Below, piece by piece: positions 25,169 through 33,341 of a stretch of 64,000 nucleotides of DNA. Within the stretch, counting starts at the first letter, position 1; each line of letters starts with the position of its first letter. The DNA is from Tomitella gaofuii. GTDB taxonomy: Bacteria > Actinomycetota > Actinomycetes > Mycobacteriales > Mycobacteriaceae. The stretch covers positions 2,432,954 through 2,496,953 of the forward strand of contig NZ_CP059900.1 of the NCBI RefSeq assembly GCF_014126825.1, written 5' to 3'. Below the pieces are notes generated by a model, which saw only the letters and a program-made list of their open reading frames with translations, was not told the DNA's origin and searched no databases. The position numbers and the translations under genes are program-made.

Positions 25169-25437
25169 GCACTGACCGAGGACACGCCCAGGCGGGCCGG
25201 CACGCCGGGTGAGGCCACGAATCCGGTCCCGGCATGTCTTCTTCGACGCTCTGGACTGCGGAAGGATTCGCGTCGGCCGCCGCCAACAACGTGCACTGCA
25301 GCGTTGCGCGCAGGCCTCCGAGCCCATTCTGTTGTCGTGCGATGTCGCGCGTCCTGCCGCGTGGCCCGGAGTGCACGATTCCTTCCGCAATGCAGAGCCT
25401 CCCCGGCGCACTGCCGGAGGCCGCGGCGTCGCCGATG

Positions 25438-26316
25438 TCAGCCGAGCCGGATCGGCTCGCCGTACTCGATGGTCCCGTCGGCGTGCACCTCGTAGCTCTG
25501 CAGACCGCCCGGCATCCGCGCCTGGTCGCGGTCCTGCGACACCGCCACCTTGTTCACGGCGTTGCGCGAGATGTCCAGCACCAGCTCCACTGCCTCGGCC
25601 GGGCTGAAGTGCTCGCGCACGTTCGCCAGCATTCCTGCCGGCAGGTATGCGGGCTGCCAGATCATGGCGTCCGTCAGCTCCAGCGCGATCCGCCGCCGGG
25701 GAGTGAACGCGGCGTGCTCGTAGTCGTCGATCGCGTCGAACAGGCTCTCGTCCGCCCCTGCCGCCATCGCGGATGCCGAGCGGAGTGACTTGCACATCCG
25801 GCACTCGTGCTGGCGGGCCCCGCGCAGGCGCACCAGCTCGGTGAGGACCGGGTCCAGCAGCGGCAAGCGCGCCACGGCGCCGACATACTCGCCGACGGTG
25901 GGCCAGAGGCCGTCCACTTCGTCGACATCGGCAGGCCACTCCCCCGCGCCGTAGAACAGCTCCGCCAGCGTCCGGCGCACGCGCGGCACCCAGTCGGCCG
26001 CATACACAGCGAGGGCGAACTCACCGGCCCGGCCGCCGAGCACCGCCTCGAGATCCGCGCGCTGCGCGGCGGTGACCGCCGACACGTCGAGGCTGAACTG
26101 CTCGGCGAACGCCGCGGCGGCCGGTTCCGCCGTGGGCGTCGAGACCGACGCGAGAGGTTCGAGACCGAGCGCTCCGGCGCAAGTCACGCGGGCCAGCGCC
26201 GTCAATCCGGCCATGCGGGGCACCACGCCGCAGGCCAGCCGGTCGAGCACCGCGGCGGCCTCCGGCGCGACGTCGACGAGCACCTCGCGCGCGGTCCGTT
26301 CCCATTCCGACGACAT
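25438..26316 (-). CDS. Carboxymuconolactone decarboxylase/AhpD-like protein
   Basis: A 292-residue, all-helical protein. The CMD-fold signature is ELVRLRGARQHECRMC, with the two Cys of E-x-x-C-x-x-C that in AhpD-type proteins form the redox centre. At nearly 300 residues it is about twice a single CMD domain, so an N-terminal half of related fold is likely. GGAGG precedes ATG 26314-26316. It may be an alkylhydroperoxidase; a decarboxylase role is less likely because of the CXXC pair. It is followed (convergently) by 269 bases without genes. Confidence 0.82.
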   Translation of the reverse strand: MSSEWERTAREVLVDVAPEAAAVLDRLACGVVPRMAGLTALARVTCAGALGLEPLASVSTPTAEPAAAAFAEQFSLDVSAVTAAQRADLEAVLGGRAGEFALAVYAADWVPRVRRTLAELFYGAGEWPADVDEVDGLWPTVGEYVGAVARLPLLDPVLTELVRLRGARQHECRMCKSLRSASAMAAGADESLFDAIDDYEHAAFTPRRRIALELTDAMIWQPAYLPAGMLANVREHFSPAEAVELVLDISRNAVNKVAVSQDRDQARMPGGLQSYEVHADGTIEYGEPIRLG

Positions 26317-26442
26317 CTCCGGCGCCTCCTCGATCGTTCGACATGTCCAGCTTCCTGGGCAGCGCAGGCGGAGGAAACGTGCCGTCCCGCCAGGCGGCAG
26401 TGAGGCCTGCCGGCGCGCCGACGGGTGATTCCGCGCCGTGGA

Positions 26443-27021
26443 TCAGTTCTGCAGCGGCTGCAGGGCGGCAGTGACCCGGGAGAGCTCGTCGAACATCTGC
26501 TTGGCCGCGCCCAGCTGGACCTCGTTGGGCTCGAAGGCGCCATCGACGAACTGGTCGAACACCATGGGCGCCACGATCCCCTCCAGCACCGGCACCATGC
26601 GCAGCGGCAGCACCACCAGCTTGGCGTGCTCCACCGACCGCAGGCCGCCGGAGACACCGCCGTACGAGGCGAAGGCCACCGGCTTGTAATTCCACTCCGT
26701 GGACACCAGGTCCAGCGCGTTCTTCAGCGGCGCCGGCATGCCGAAGTTGTACTCGGGGGTGACGATGACGAACGCCTGGCATCCGGCGATCCGCTCGCTC
26801 CACGCCTTGGTCGCGTCGTTGACGTACCGGCCGGTGCGCGGATGGTGCGGCTCGGAGGTCGTCATCGGCAGCGCGACCTCGGCGAGGTCGATGACGTCCA
26901 CGTCGAACCCGCCGTGCTCACGCGCCTGCGCGGCGATCCACTCGCCCAGCATGTGCCCCACGCGCGTCTCCCGCACGCTCGCGATGATGATGCCCAGCTT
27001 CGGCGCCCCGGCGTTGCCCAT
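26443..27021 (-). CDS. NADPH-dependent FMN reductase/quinone reductase-like flavoprotein
   Basis: A 192-residue flavodoxin-fold protein. GIIIASVRETRVG (9-21) forms the FMN phosphate loop and TPEYNFGMPAPLKNALD (about 92-108) is the signature TPEYN...PLKNAID block of the FMN_red family. Such enzymes reduce quinones, azo dyes or chromate, or supply FMNH2 to monooxygenases. GAAGG precedes ATG 27019-27021. It lies 126 bases downstream of the CMD-like gene on the same strand, possibly co-transcribed as a redox pair. Confidence 0.9.
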   Translation of the reverse strand: MGNAGAPKLGIIIASVRETRVGHMLGEWIAAQAREHGGFDVDVIDLAEVALPMTTSEPHHPRTGRYVNDATKAWSERIAGCQAFVIVTPEYNFGMPAPLKNALDLVSTEWNYKPVAFASYGGVSGGLRSVEHAKLVVLPLRMVPVLEGIVAPMVFDQFVDGAFEPNEVQLGAAKQMFDELSRVTAALQPLQN

Positions 27022-27278
27022 GTGCAGACCTTCCGATCGAGAAGACGGCCCGGCGGCGGTGCGCCGAGCACGATTGTTTCCTACGCAAAGACTAACGGGC
27101 GGGCGGTACCGGTTCATCCCGCGCCGGGCGTGTTCCGCACCACCTGCCGCATCCGCCATGAGGCGTGCCAGGCCAGGCCCACCGGAAGACGCGGCAGGCA
27201 CGGCACCGCGTGCCGAGCACGCCCCTCGGCTACCGTCGGTCGCACGCACACCCCGCACATCCCCGCAGGAGCAGCCTC

Positions 27279-29684
27279 ATGCCCGCCCCGACCTTCGTCC
27301 TCACCGAGGAGTTCGAGCAGGCGCTCGACCTGCTCCGCTCGGGCGGCAACCTGTTCCTCACCGGCAAGGCGGGCACGGGCAAGTCGACGCTCGTCCGGCG
27401 GTTCCTCGCCGAGACCGAGCGCCGCGTGCTCGTGGCCGCTCCCACCGGCATCGCGGCCCTCAACGTCGGCGGATATACGATCCACCGCGTGTTCGGTTTC
27501 CGCGCCGGTACCACCGTGGCCGACGTCGAGGGCGGCGCCTACCGTCCGGGCCGCTTCGCCAAGGCCCTCTCCGAGCTGCAGACCCTCATCATCGACGAGG
27601 CGTCCATGGTGCGGGCGGACCTGTTCGACATGCTCGCCGCCGCGCTGGGCCGCTTCGGCCCGGACCCGTCCGCCCCGTTCGGCGGCGTGCAGATCGTGCT
27701 CGTCGGCGACCTGTTCCAGCTGCCGCCCGTGGTCACCGAAGCCGAGGCCGCGTACTTCGAGACCCGTTACGCCACCCCGTACTTCTTCTCCGCCGACGCG
27801 TACCGCGGCGCGGAGTTCCCCACCGTCGACCTCACGCGGGTGTTCCGCCAGTCGGGCGATCCGCGTATGGCCACCATCCTCAATGCGATCCGCGAGGGCA
27901 CGCTCGTCTCCCGTTCACGAGCTGAGCTCAACGCGCGCACCGTTCCCGGGTTCGTGCCGCCCGACGACGAGTTCTGGCTGACCCTGACCACCACCAACCG
28001 CATGGCCACCTCACGCAACCGCACCCGCCTCGAGCGGCTCGCGGGCGACGAGTTCACCCACCACGCCGAGCGGATCGGCGAGCTCGACCGCTTCGAGGCG
28101 CCCACCGACGACGTGCTGCACTTCAAGGTGGGCGCACAGATCATGATGCTCACCAACGACCCGTCGGACCGGTGGGTCAACGGCACCATCGGACGCATCG
28201 TCGACGCCGAGTGGTCCGAACGCGGCTGCGTCGTCGCCGTGCAGTTCCCGGGCGGCGACGTGGCGGAGGTCGAGGCCTACCGCTGGGAGGTCACCCGCCC
28301 CGTGCTCGACGGCGGCGGGCTGCGCCACGAGGTCATCGGCTCGTTCACGCAGCTTCCGTTCAAGCTGGCCTGGGCGATCACGATCCACAAGAGCCAGGGC
28401 CAGACGCTCGACCGCCTCGTCGTCGACCTCACCGGCGGTACCTTCGCCACCGGCCAGCTGTACGTGGCGCTGAGCCGGTGCACGTCGATGGACGGGCTGG
28501 TGCTCACCCGCCCGGTGCTGCCGAAGGACCTCAAGACCGATCGGCGCATCCTGCGGTTCCTGCGCGCCGCCACCGCCCCCGACGCCGCGGCGCGGTACTG
28601 CGCGATCGCCGCGCTCACCGTCGGCGACGATGGAGCCCGCAGCAAGCCGCGCCCCGTCGAGCTGGCGGTGGCCTTCGAGGACGGCACCTCCGTCAGCTCC
28701 GTGATCAACCCGCAGCGCGACCTGGCCGATGCCCGCCGCGCCTACGGGATCAGCGTGTCCGACGTGCTGCTGGCCCCGACCCTGCGCGAGGCGTGGGCGA
28801 TGATCCTGCCGCTGCTCGACGGCCGCACCCCCGTCGGAGTCGGCGTCGACAAGTCGCTCGGCCATATCGACTTCGAGCTCAAGCGGCTCGGCAGCGCGAT
28901 GCCGATGCCGCTCGGCGTCGACGTGCCCGCCGGACGGCTGTCGGCCGGGGAACGGACGGCCCTCCGTTCGGCGTCCGCGGTGCAGCGCGCGCAGGCGGCG
29001 TTGCGGGCGCGCGACCGGCTCGACGCGCAGGATCCCGGGGCGGGCGCGTTCGACACCGACGCAGCGGACGAGCTTGCCAGCGCCGACGCGGGCGGCGCTG
29101 TCGGCTACCTGCTCACCCGTACGCCCGACGAGCCGACGCCGGCATCGGCTCTGCTACCCCAGTTCTCGGCGATGTTGGCCGTCGGACGCAGCGTCGGCGC
29201 GGTGCTGCTGGGTCGCGGCGGCGCAGGCGCCGACCGGGTTGCGGGAGACAGCCCCGACCCCGAGATCCTGCGCGAGGCGCGGGTGCTCGTGGCAGAGCAG
29301 GTGCGCGCGGCGGCCGCGCGTGTGCCCCTCACTGCGGAGGCACTGGACCGGCTGCACACGCTGGAGACGGTGCTGGGCGCGGATCTCACCAAGGGACTGG
29401 CCGCACTCGAGGCCGATTCCGCGGCCGGCGTGCTGGCCCCCGGCACGAGGGTGTGCTTCACCGGCGACGCCGTCGGCGCGGACGGACGGTTCGTCTCGCG
29501 CGACGAGATGTTCTCGCTCGCCGAGGCACGCGGGCTCACCCCGGTGAAGAACGTGTCCAAGACCAGGTGCGACGCGCTCGTCACCGCGGAGATCGGCTCG
29601 CAATCCGGCAAGGCGCGCAAGGCCCGCGAGTGGGGCAAGTCGGTGGTCTCCGCCGACGAGTTCCTCGCGTGGGCGCGCGGCTGA
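27279..29684 (+). CDS. PIF1/RecD-type helicase fused to exonuclease-like and BRCT domains
   Basis: An 801-residue multidomain protein. Residues 1-450 are a superfamily 1B helicase of the PIF1 type: Walker A GKAGTGKST (29-37), Walker B LIIDEASM, VGDLFQLPPV (motif III) and KSQGQTLDR plus VALSRCTS near 365-400. Residues about 450-570 (ELAVAFEDG...DLADARRAYGISVSDVLL) resemble a degraded DnaQ-like exonuclease fold. The last 85 residues (VCFTGDAVGADGRFVSRDEM to SADEFLAWA) form a BRCT domain as in ligase and exonuclease proteins. AGGAG precedes ATG 27279. It probably acts on replication or repair intermediates. No operon partner. Confidence 0.9.
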   Translation: MPAPTFVLTEEFEQALDLLRSGGNLFLTGKAGTGKSTLVRRFLAETERRVLVAAPTGIAALNVGGYTIHRVFGFRAGTTVADVEGGAYRPGRFAKALSELQTLIIDEASMVRADLFDMLAAALGRFGPDPSAPFGGVQIVLVGDLFQLPPVVTEAEAAYFETRYATPYFFSADAYRGAEFPTVDLTRVFRQSGDPRMATILNAIREGTLVSRSRAELNARTVPGFVPPDDEFWLTLTTTNRMATSRNRTRLERLAGDEFTHHAERIGELDRFEAPTDDVLHFKVGAQIMMLTNDPSDRWVNGTIGRIVDAEWSERGCVVAVQFPGGDVAEVEAYRWEVTRPVLDGGGLRHEVIGSFTQLPFKLAWAITIHKSQGQTLDRLVVDLTGGTFATGQLYVALSRCTSMDGLVLTRPVLPKDLKTDRRILRFLRAATAPDAAARYCAIAALTVGDDGARSKPRPVELAVAFEDGTSVSSVINPQRDLADARRAYGISVSDVLLAPTLREAWAMILPLLDGRTPVGVGVDKSLGHIDFELKRLGSAMPMPLGVDVPAGRLSAGERTALRSASAVQRAQAALRARDRLDAQDPGAGAFDTDAADELASADAGGAVGYLLTRTPDEPTPASALLPQFSAMLAVGRSVGAVLLGRGGAGADRVAGDSPDPEILREARVLVAEQVRAAAARVPLTAEALDRLHTLETVLGADLTKGLAALEADSAAGVLAPGTRVCFTGDAVGADGRFVSRDEMFSLAEARGLTPVKNVSKTRCDALVTAEIGSQSGKARKAREWGKSVVSADEFLAWARG

Positions 29685-29695
29685 GGGGATCCGGC

Positions 29696-29727
29696 TCGGG
29701 GCCGGAATACGGCATCGGGGCCGGAAT
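29696..29727. repeat. Short direct repeat after helicase gene
   Basis: TCGGGGCCGGAAT occurs at 29696-29708 and again at 29715-29727, a 19-base period, in the 73-base gap between the helicase stop and the end of the convergent SnoaL-like gene. Probably a slippage duplication with no evident function. Confidence 0.4.
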
Positions 29728-29757
29728 CTGTGCTGCGGCCGGGGTCCGCACGGGCGG

Positions 29758-30183
29758 TCACCGAGCCCGGGCGAGCAGCGGGGCGCCGAACCATCCCCAG
29801 TAGATGCGGTGACACCGGATCCGCCGGCCGGACAGGTCCATGACCTCGGCGATATCCACCTGGTCACCGTCGGGCGTCCGCCGCGGGTACTCCCACATGA
29901 GCCGGCCGCCGCCGAAAAGGAACCGGCCGCTGCGGTGGAAGCGCACGAGCTCCTCCGGCCGGCCGCGGGTGCCGCGCGCGAAGAACTCCCGCAGCCGTTC
30001 GTGCCCCACGAGCACGCCACTGTCGGTGTCCATGATGCGCGGCACCAGCGGGCTCTCGAACACCGCGTCGGGCAGGTAGAGCGCGAGGAGTCCGTCGATG
30101 TCGTGGGCGCGGGTGCGCCGGTCCCATTCATCGTGGATGAACCGCGCGTCGTCGGAGGTGGTTTCTGCCGTGCCTGTGCTCAT
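29758..30183 (-). CDS. SnoaL-like (NTF2-fold) protein
   Basis: A 141-residue NTF2-fold protein: N-terminal helix with DEWDRRTRAHDIDGLLALY, the typical YLPDAVFESPLV strand pair, GHERLREFF and a C-terminal RCHRIYWGWFG strand. Family members are ketosteroid isomerases, cyclases or ligand-binding proteins. The Asp/Tyr pair of steroid isomerase cannot be confirmed. ATG 30181-30183 is chosen; a GTG three codons upstream exists. Divergent from the ArsR-like gene, whose operator lies 40 bases away, so it is probably controlled by that regulator. Confidence 0.85.
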   Translation of the reverse strand: MSTGTAETTSDDARFIHDEWDRRTRAHDIDGLLALYLPDAVFESPLVPRIMDTDSGVLVGHERLREFFARGTRGRPEELVRFHRSGRFLFGGGRLMWEYPRRTPDGDQVDIAEVMDLSGRRIRCHRIYWGWFGAPLLARAR

Positions 30184-30221
30184 GGTCGCCACGGTAGGCC
30201 CGGGACACGTCGGTGGCGGCC

Positions 30222-30253
30222 GACATGTTCCCGCAGTTCAATGGGTACATGTC
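30222..30253. promoter_or_regulatory. Large inverted repeat: candidate operator of ArsR-like regulator
   Basis: GACATGTTCCC (30222-30232) and GGGTACATGTC (30243-30253) are inverted arms of 11 bases matching at 10 positions, separated by 10 bases (centre-to-centre two helical turns). The right arm covers the ATG at 30249 used here for the regulator; the left arm is 39 bases from the start of the divergent SnoaL-like gene. Ideal geometry for a dimeric winged-helix repressor controlling both genes. Confidence 0.6.
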
Positions 30254-30926
30254 CACCGCACGACCACTGTCCGCCCCCCGCACGCCCGACCTGTCCGGTT
30301 TTGCGCGCGAAGTCGCCGACCCCAGCCGCTCCGCCATGCTCGTCACGCTCATGGATGGGCGCGCGTGGACGGTCGGCGAGCTGGCGCGGCAGGCCGGGAT
30401 CGCCCGCAACACCGCCAGCGGGCACGTGCGCCGGCTGGTCCGCGCCGGGCTCGTCACCGAGAGCCGGCAGGGCCGGCACTGCTACCTCACGCTGGCCGCG
30501 CCGCAGGTCGCCGACGCGATCGAGGCGATCGGCCTGGCGACCGGCACCCTGCCGCCGACGCGCAGCCTGCGCGGTCGCCGGTTCGACGACGAGCTGGCCG
30601 CCGGGCGCACCTGCTATCGGCACCTCGCGGGGCGGCTCGGCGTCGGCCTGCTCGACGGGGCAGTCGCCCGCGGACTCGTCACCGGCGACTGTGCGCTCAC
30701 CGACCACGGCCGCGCCTGGTGCGAGGCGCACGCCATCGACACGGCGCCGTCGCGCCGCCCGCTGCTGCGGCCGTGCATCGACTGGACCGAGCGCCGACCG
30801 CATCTTGCAGGCGCCCTCGCGGACCGGCTGGCCGCGGCCGCCTTCGACCGCGGCTGGATCGTGCGCGGCAGCCACCCTCGGGCCGTGCGCTTCACGCCCA
30901 CGGGCCGCTCAGCGATCGACGCCTGA
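30249..30926 (+). CDS. ArsR-family winged-helix transcriptional regulator
   Basis: A 225-residue regulator. An ArsR-type winged helix spans about 18-80 (VADPSRSAMLVTLMDG, then ARQAGIARNTASGHVRRLVRAGLV). It is followed by a longer C-terminal domain containing a second helix-turn-helix-like stretch and Cys/His residues (RTCYRHLAGRLG). Long two-lobed ArsR proteins of this type are common in actinobacteria and usually control an adjacent divergent enzyme gene. Start is uncertain: ATG 30249 fits family N-termini; GTG 30213 and ATG 30225 would place the operator inside the gene. No arsenic ligand motif is evident. Confidence 0.85.
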   Translation: MSTARPLSAPRTPDLSGFAREVADPSRSAMLVTLMDGRAWTVGELARQAGIARNTASGHVRRLVRAGLVTESRQGRHCYLTLAAPQVADAIEAIGLATGTLPPTRSLRGRRFDDELAAGRTCYRHLAGRLGVGLLDGAVARGLVTGDCALTDHGRAWCEAHAIDTAPSRRPLLRPCIDWTERRPHLAGALADRLAAAAFDRGWIVRGSHPRAVRFTPTGRSAIDA

Positions 30927-30956
30927 GTTGGAGCATGTCCGACGACTGATTGAGTT

Positions 30957-30999
30957 TGGTACTAGATTCGACACCGACAATGGTACTGTTACTGGTATG
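30957..30999 (+). promoter_or_regulatory. TGGTACT direct repeats upstream of toxin-antitoxin module
   Basis: TGGTACT at 30957-30963 and 30981-30987, with a degenerate third copy TGGTATG at 30993-30999 overlapping the antitoxin start. The 24-base spacing is close to two helical turns. RHH antitoxins typically bind such short repeats to repress their own operon. The patch is distinctly AT-richer than the surroundings. Confidence 0.5.
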
Positions 31000-31194
31000 C
31001 CAGCGCTGAATGTCCCTTTCACAGACGATGAGATGGAAGCAGTGCGCGCGGGCGCCGCCGAAGCCGAGCAATCGCTGCGCATGTTCGCTCACGACGCCGT
31101 CCTGAGCGCTGCCGATCAGCATAAGAAGCGTGTGCGCGAAGCGGCCGCCCTCATCGCGAGCCGGTCCAGCGAACTCAACCGTCGTCTCGCGTGA
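30997..31194 (+). CDS. Antitoxin, ribbon-helix-helix type, of Doc-like toxin
   Basis: A 65-residue protein. The N-terminal strand ALNVPFTDDEMEAVRAGAAE followed by helices resembles a ribbon-helix-helix DNA-binding fold; the C-terminal Ala/Arg/Lys-rich helix (HKKRVREAAALIASRS) would wrap the toxin. It starts at ATG 30997 and its stop overlaps the toxin GTG (GTGA). Size, order and overlap are those of a type II toxin-antitoxin operon. It differs from the Phd antitoxin of phage P1 in having an RHH-like rather than a Phd/YefM N-terminus. Confidence 0.85.
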   Translation: MPALNVPFTDDEMEAVRAGAAEAEQSLRMFAHDAVLSAADQHKKRVREAAALIASRSSELNRRLA

Positions 31195-31583
31195 GCGACC
31201 ACCTCGACCGTGAGGATGTCCTGCACGCGGGGTCGATCGCGGTCGGACACCGCCTCGACGTCCGTGACTACGGCCTCTTGGATGCGGCGGTCGCTCGTCC
31301 GCGCGCAACGGTGTTCGGCATCGACGCCTACGAGGGCGATTTCGAGAAAGCGGCAGCACTGCTGCAGTCGCTGGCCCGCAACCATGCGTTCGTCGATGGC
31401 AACAAGCGCACAGCGTGGGCCTCAGCTTGGGTATTCCTGCATCTGAACGGGCATGAGCTGGACCCTTCGTTCGATGTGGACGGCGCCGAAGCCTTCATGG
31501 AGCAGGCCGCCACGCACTCAGAAATGGAAGTCCCGCAACTCGCATCCCGTCTCCGTGGCTTCGCCCTGTCTGCCGACGACTGA
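31191..31583 (+). CDS. doc: Doc-family toxin (Fic fold)
   Basis: A 130-residue Fic-fold protein of the death-on-curing type. The catalytic loop reads HAFVDGNKR (65-73); Doc proteins carry HxFx(D/N)xNKR and phosphorylate the elongation factor EF-Tu, stalling translation, whereas Fic AMP-transferases have an extra G. Length is the usual 120-130 residues. It is translated from GTG 31191 coupled to the antitoxin. Base composition is slightly lower in GC than flanking genes, consistent with acquisition. Confidence 0.92.
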   Translation: MSDHLDREDVLHAGSIAVGHRLDVRDYGLLDAAVARPRATVFGIDAYEGDFEKAAALLQSLARNHAFVDGNKRTAWASAWVFLHLNGHELDPSFDVDGAEAFMEQAATHSEMEVPQLASRLRGFALSADD

Positions 31584-31766
31584 CCAACCAGCGGGCCGTT
31601 GGGGCACCACAGATCCCTTCCTGCCGTCCGGGCGCTCCGCGGTCTGCCCGACCGGCCACCGGCGCCCGCCGTCCTTCGCGTATTCCCGCCCCCAGGCGGG
31701 CGTCCACTGCTACCGTCCGGGTCACGACCCCTTCTGCGCCGGCGTCCTGCCCGAAAGGCGGTTCCC

Positions 31767-32057
31767 ATGCCCGTCTACCAGTTCCGATGCGACTCGTGCG
31801 GGCCCTTCGACGCCGCCCACACCATGGCGACGGTCCCCGACGCCGACGTGTGCCCCGAGTGCCGGGCCCCGTCGCGCCGCACCATCACCTCCCCCGCCCT
31901 CGGCCGGGGCGGCTCCGCATCGATGCGCCTGCTCGACGCCACCGCGCGTTCGGCCTCCGAGCCGGCCGTCGTCACCGGTACCGCGCCCGGCCGCCGGCGT
32001 TCCCCCGGCACGCCGGTATCCACCGATCCGCGGCACCGCGCGCTGCCGCGACCCTGA
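31767..32057 (+). CDS. fmdB: FmdB-like zinc-ribbon protein
   Basis: A 96-residue protein beginning MPVYQFRCDSCG with a zinc ribbon (Cys8, Cys11, Cys29, Cys32), the FmdB/CxxC_CxxC_SSSS signature, and a low-complexity Arg/Pro tail. FmdB is genetically tied to formamidase operons, and formamidase follows after 23 bases here. Its molecular role (regulation or metal delivery) is not established. AAAGGCGG lies upstream of ATG 31767. Confidence 0.85.
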   Translation: MPVYQFRCDSCGPFDAAHTMATVPDADVCPECRAPSRRTITSPALGRGGSASMRLLDATARSASEPAVVTGTAPGRRRSPGTPVSTDPRHRALPRP

Positions 32058-32080
32058 TCTGAGAAAGCGAGGAACCCGCC

Positions 32081-33328
32081 GTGCCCCAGAACCTCTTCCC
32101 CCTCGACTCGGCCAAGCCTTTCACCGACCAGCAGATCACCGGCCACAACCGCTGGCACCCGGACATTCCGCCGGCCGTCACCGTCCGCCCGGGCGACGAG
32201 TTCCGCGCCGACTGCCGCGAATGGTTCGACGGCCACATCCGCAACGACGACTCGGCCGAGGACATCCGCACCGCCCCGATGAGCAAGGTGCACGCGCTGT
32301 CCGGGCCGTTCCGGGTGGAGGGCGCCAGGCCAGGCGACCTGCTGGTGGTCGACATCCTCGAGGTGGGCCCCATCCCACAGGAAGATTCCGGCCCGCTCGC
32401 CGGCCAGGGCTGGGGCTACACCGGCATCTTCGCCAAGGCCAACGGCGGCAGCTTCCTCGTCGACCAGTTCCCCGACGCCTACAAGGCCGTGTGGGACTTC
32501 TCCGGCCGCACGGCCACCTCCCGGCACGTCCCCCACGTGACGTTCACCGGAATCACGCACCCGGGACTGATGGGCACCGCGCCGTCGGCCGGCATGATCG
32601 GCAAGTGGAACGCACGCGAGGCCGCACTGATCGCCACCGACCCGGATCGATTGCCACCGCTGGCCCTTCCTCCGGAGCCGCAGGACGCCGTCCTCACCAC
32701 ACTCTCCGGAGCCGACTTCGACCGCGTCGCCGCCGAGGCCTGCCGCACCGCGCCGCCACGGGAGAACGGCGGAAACATGGACATCAAGAACCTCACCGCC
32801 GGCAGCCGGGTGTTCTACCCGGTATACGTCGACGGCGCGAATCTGTCCGTCGGTGACCTGCACTTCTCGCAGGGGGACGGCGAGATCACCTTCTGCGGCG
32901 CCATCGAGATGGGCGGGTTCATCGACCTGCGCGTGGACGTGATCAAGGGCGGGATGGACACCTACAACATCCACGAGAATCCGCTGTTCATGCCCGGGAA
33001 CACGCCGCCGCAATACTCGGAGTGGCTCGCGTTCTCCGGCACGTCCGTCACCCTCGACGGCGAACAGCGCTACCTCGATTCGCAGCTCGCCTACCAGCGC
33101 GCGTGCCTGCACGCCATCGACTACCTCACCACCTTCGGATACAGCCCCGAACAGGCGTATCTGCTGCTGGGCGCGGCGCCGATCGAGGGCAGGTTCTCCG
33201 GTGTGGTCGACATCCCCAACTCGTGCGCCACCGTCTACCTGCCCACCGCCATCTTCGATTTCCCCATCGCCCCGTCCGCGGACGGGCCGGCGACGATCGA
33301 CCCGGGGATCGGTGCGCCGCGGGCCTGA
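32081..33328 (+). CDS. fmdA: Formamidase/acetamidase
   Basis: A 415-residue FmdA/AmdA-family amidohydrolase converting formamide (or acetamide) to the acid and ammonia. Conserved blocks include ITGHNRWHPDIPP (19-31), GDLLVVDILEVGPIP, the GITHPGLMGTAPS segment (about 165-177) and GDLHFSQGDGEITFCGAIEM (about 262-281), in family order and length. The start is GTG 32081 with GAGG upstream. Co-transcribed with fmdB; the FUSC gene follows 13 bases after the stop. Nitrogen acquisition is the likely role. Confidence 0.93.
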   Translation: MPQNLFPLDSAKPFTDQQITGHNRWHPDIPPAVTVRPGDEFRADCREWFDGHIRNDDSAEDIRTAPMSKVHALSGPFRVEGARPGDLLVVDILEVGPIPQEDSGPLAGQGWGYTGIFAKANGGSFLVDQFPDAYKAVWDFSGRTATSRHVPHVTFTGITHPGLMGTAPSAGMIGKWNAREAALIATDPDRLPPLALPPEPQDAVLTTLSGADFDRVAAEACRTAPPRENGGNMDIKNLTAGSRVFYPVYVDGANLSVGDLHFSQGDGEITFCGAIEMGGFIDLRVDVIKGGMDTYNIHENPLFMPGNTPPQYSEWLAFSGTSVTLDGEQRYLDSQLAYQRACLHAIDYLTTFGYSPEQAYLLLGAAPIEGRFSGVVDIPNSCATVYLPTAIFDFPIAPSADGPATIDPGIGAPRA

Positions 33329-33341
33329 ACCGGACCACACG

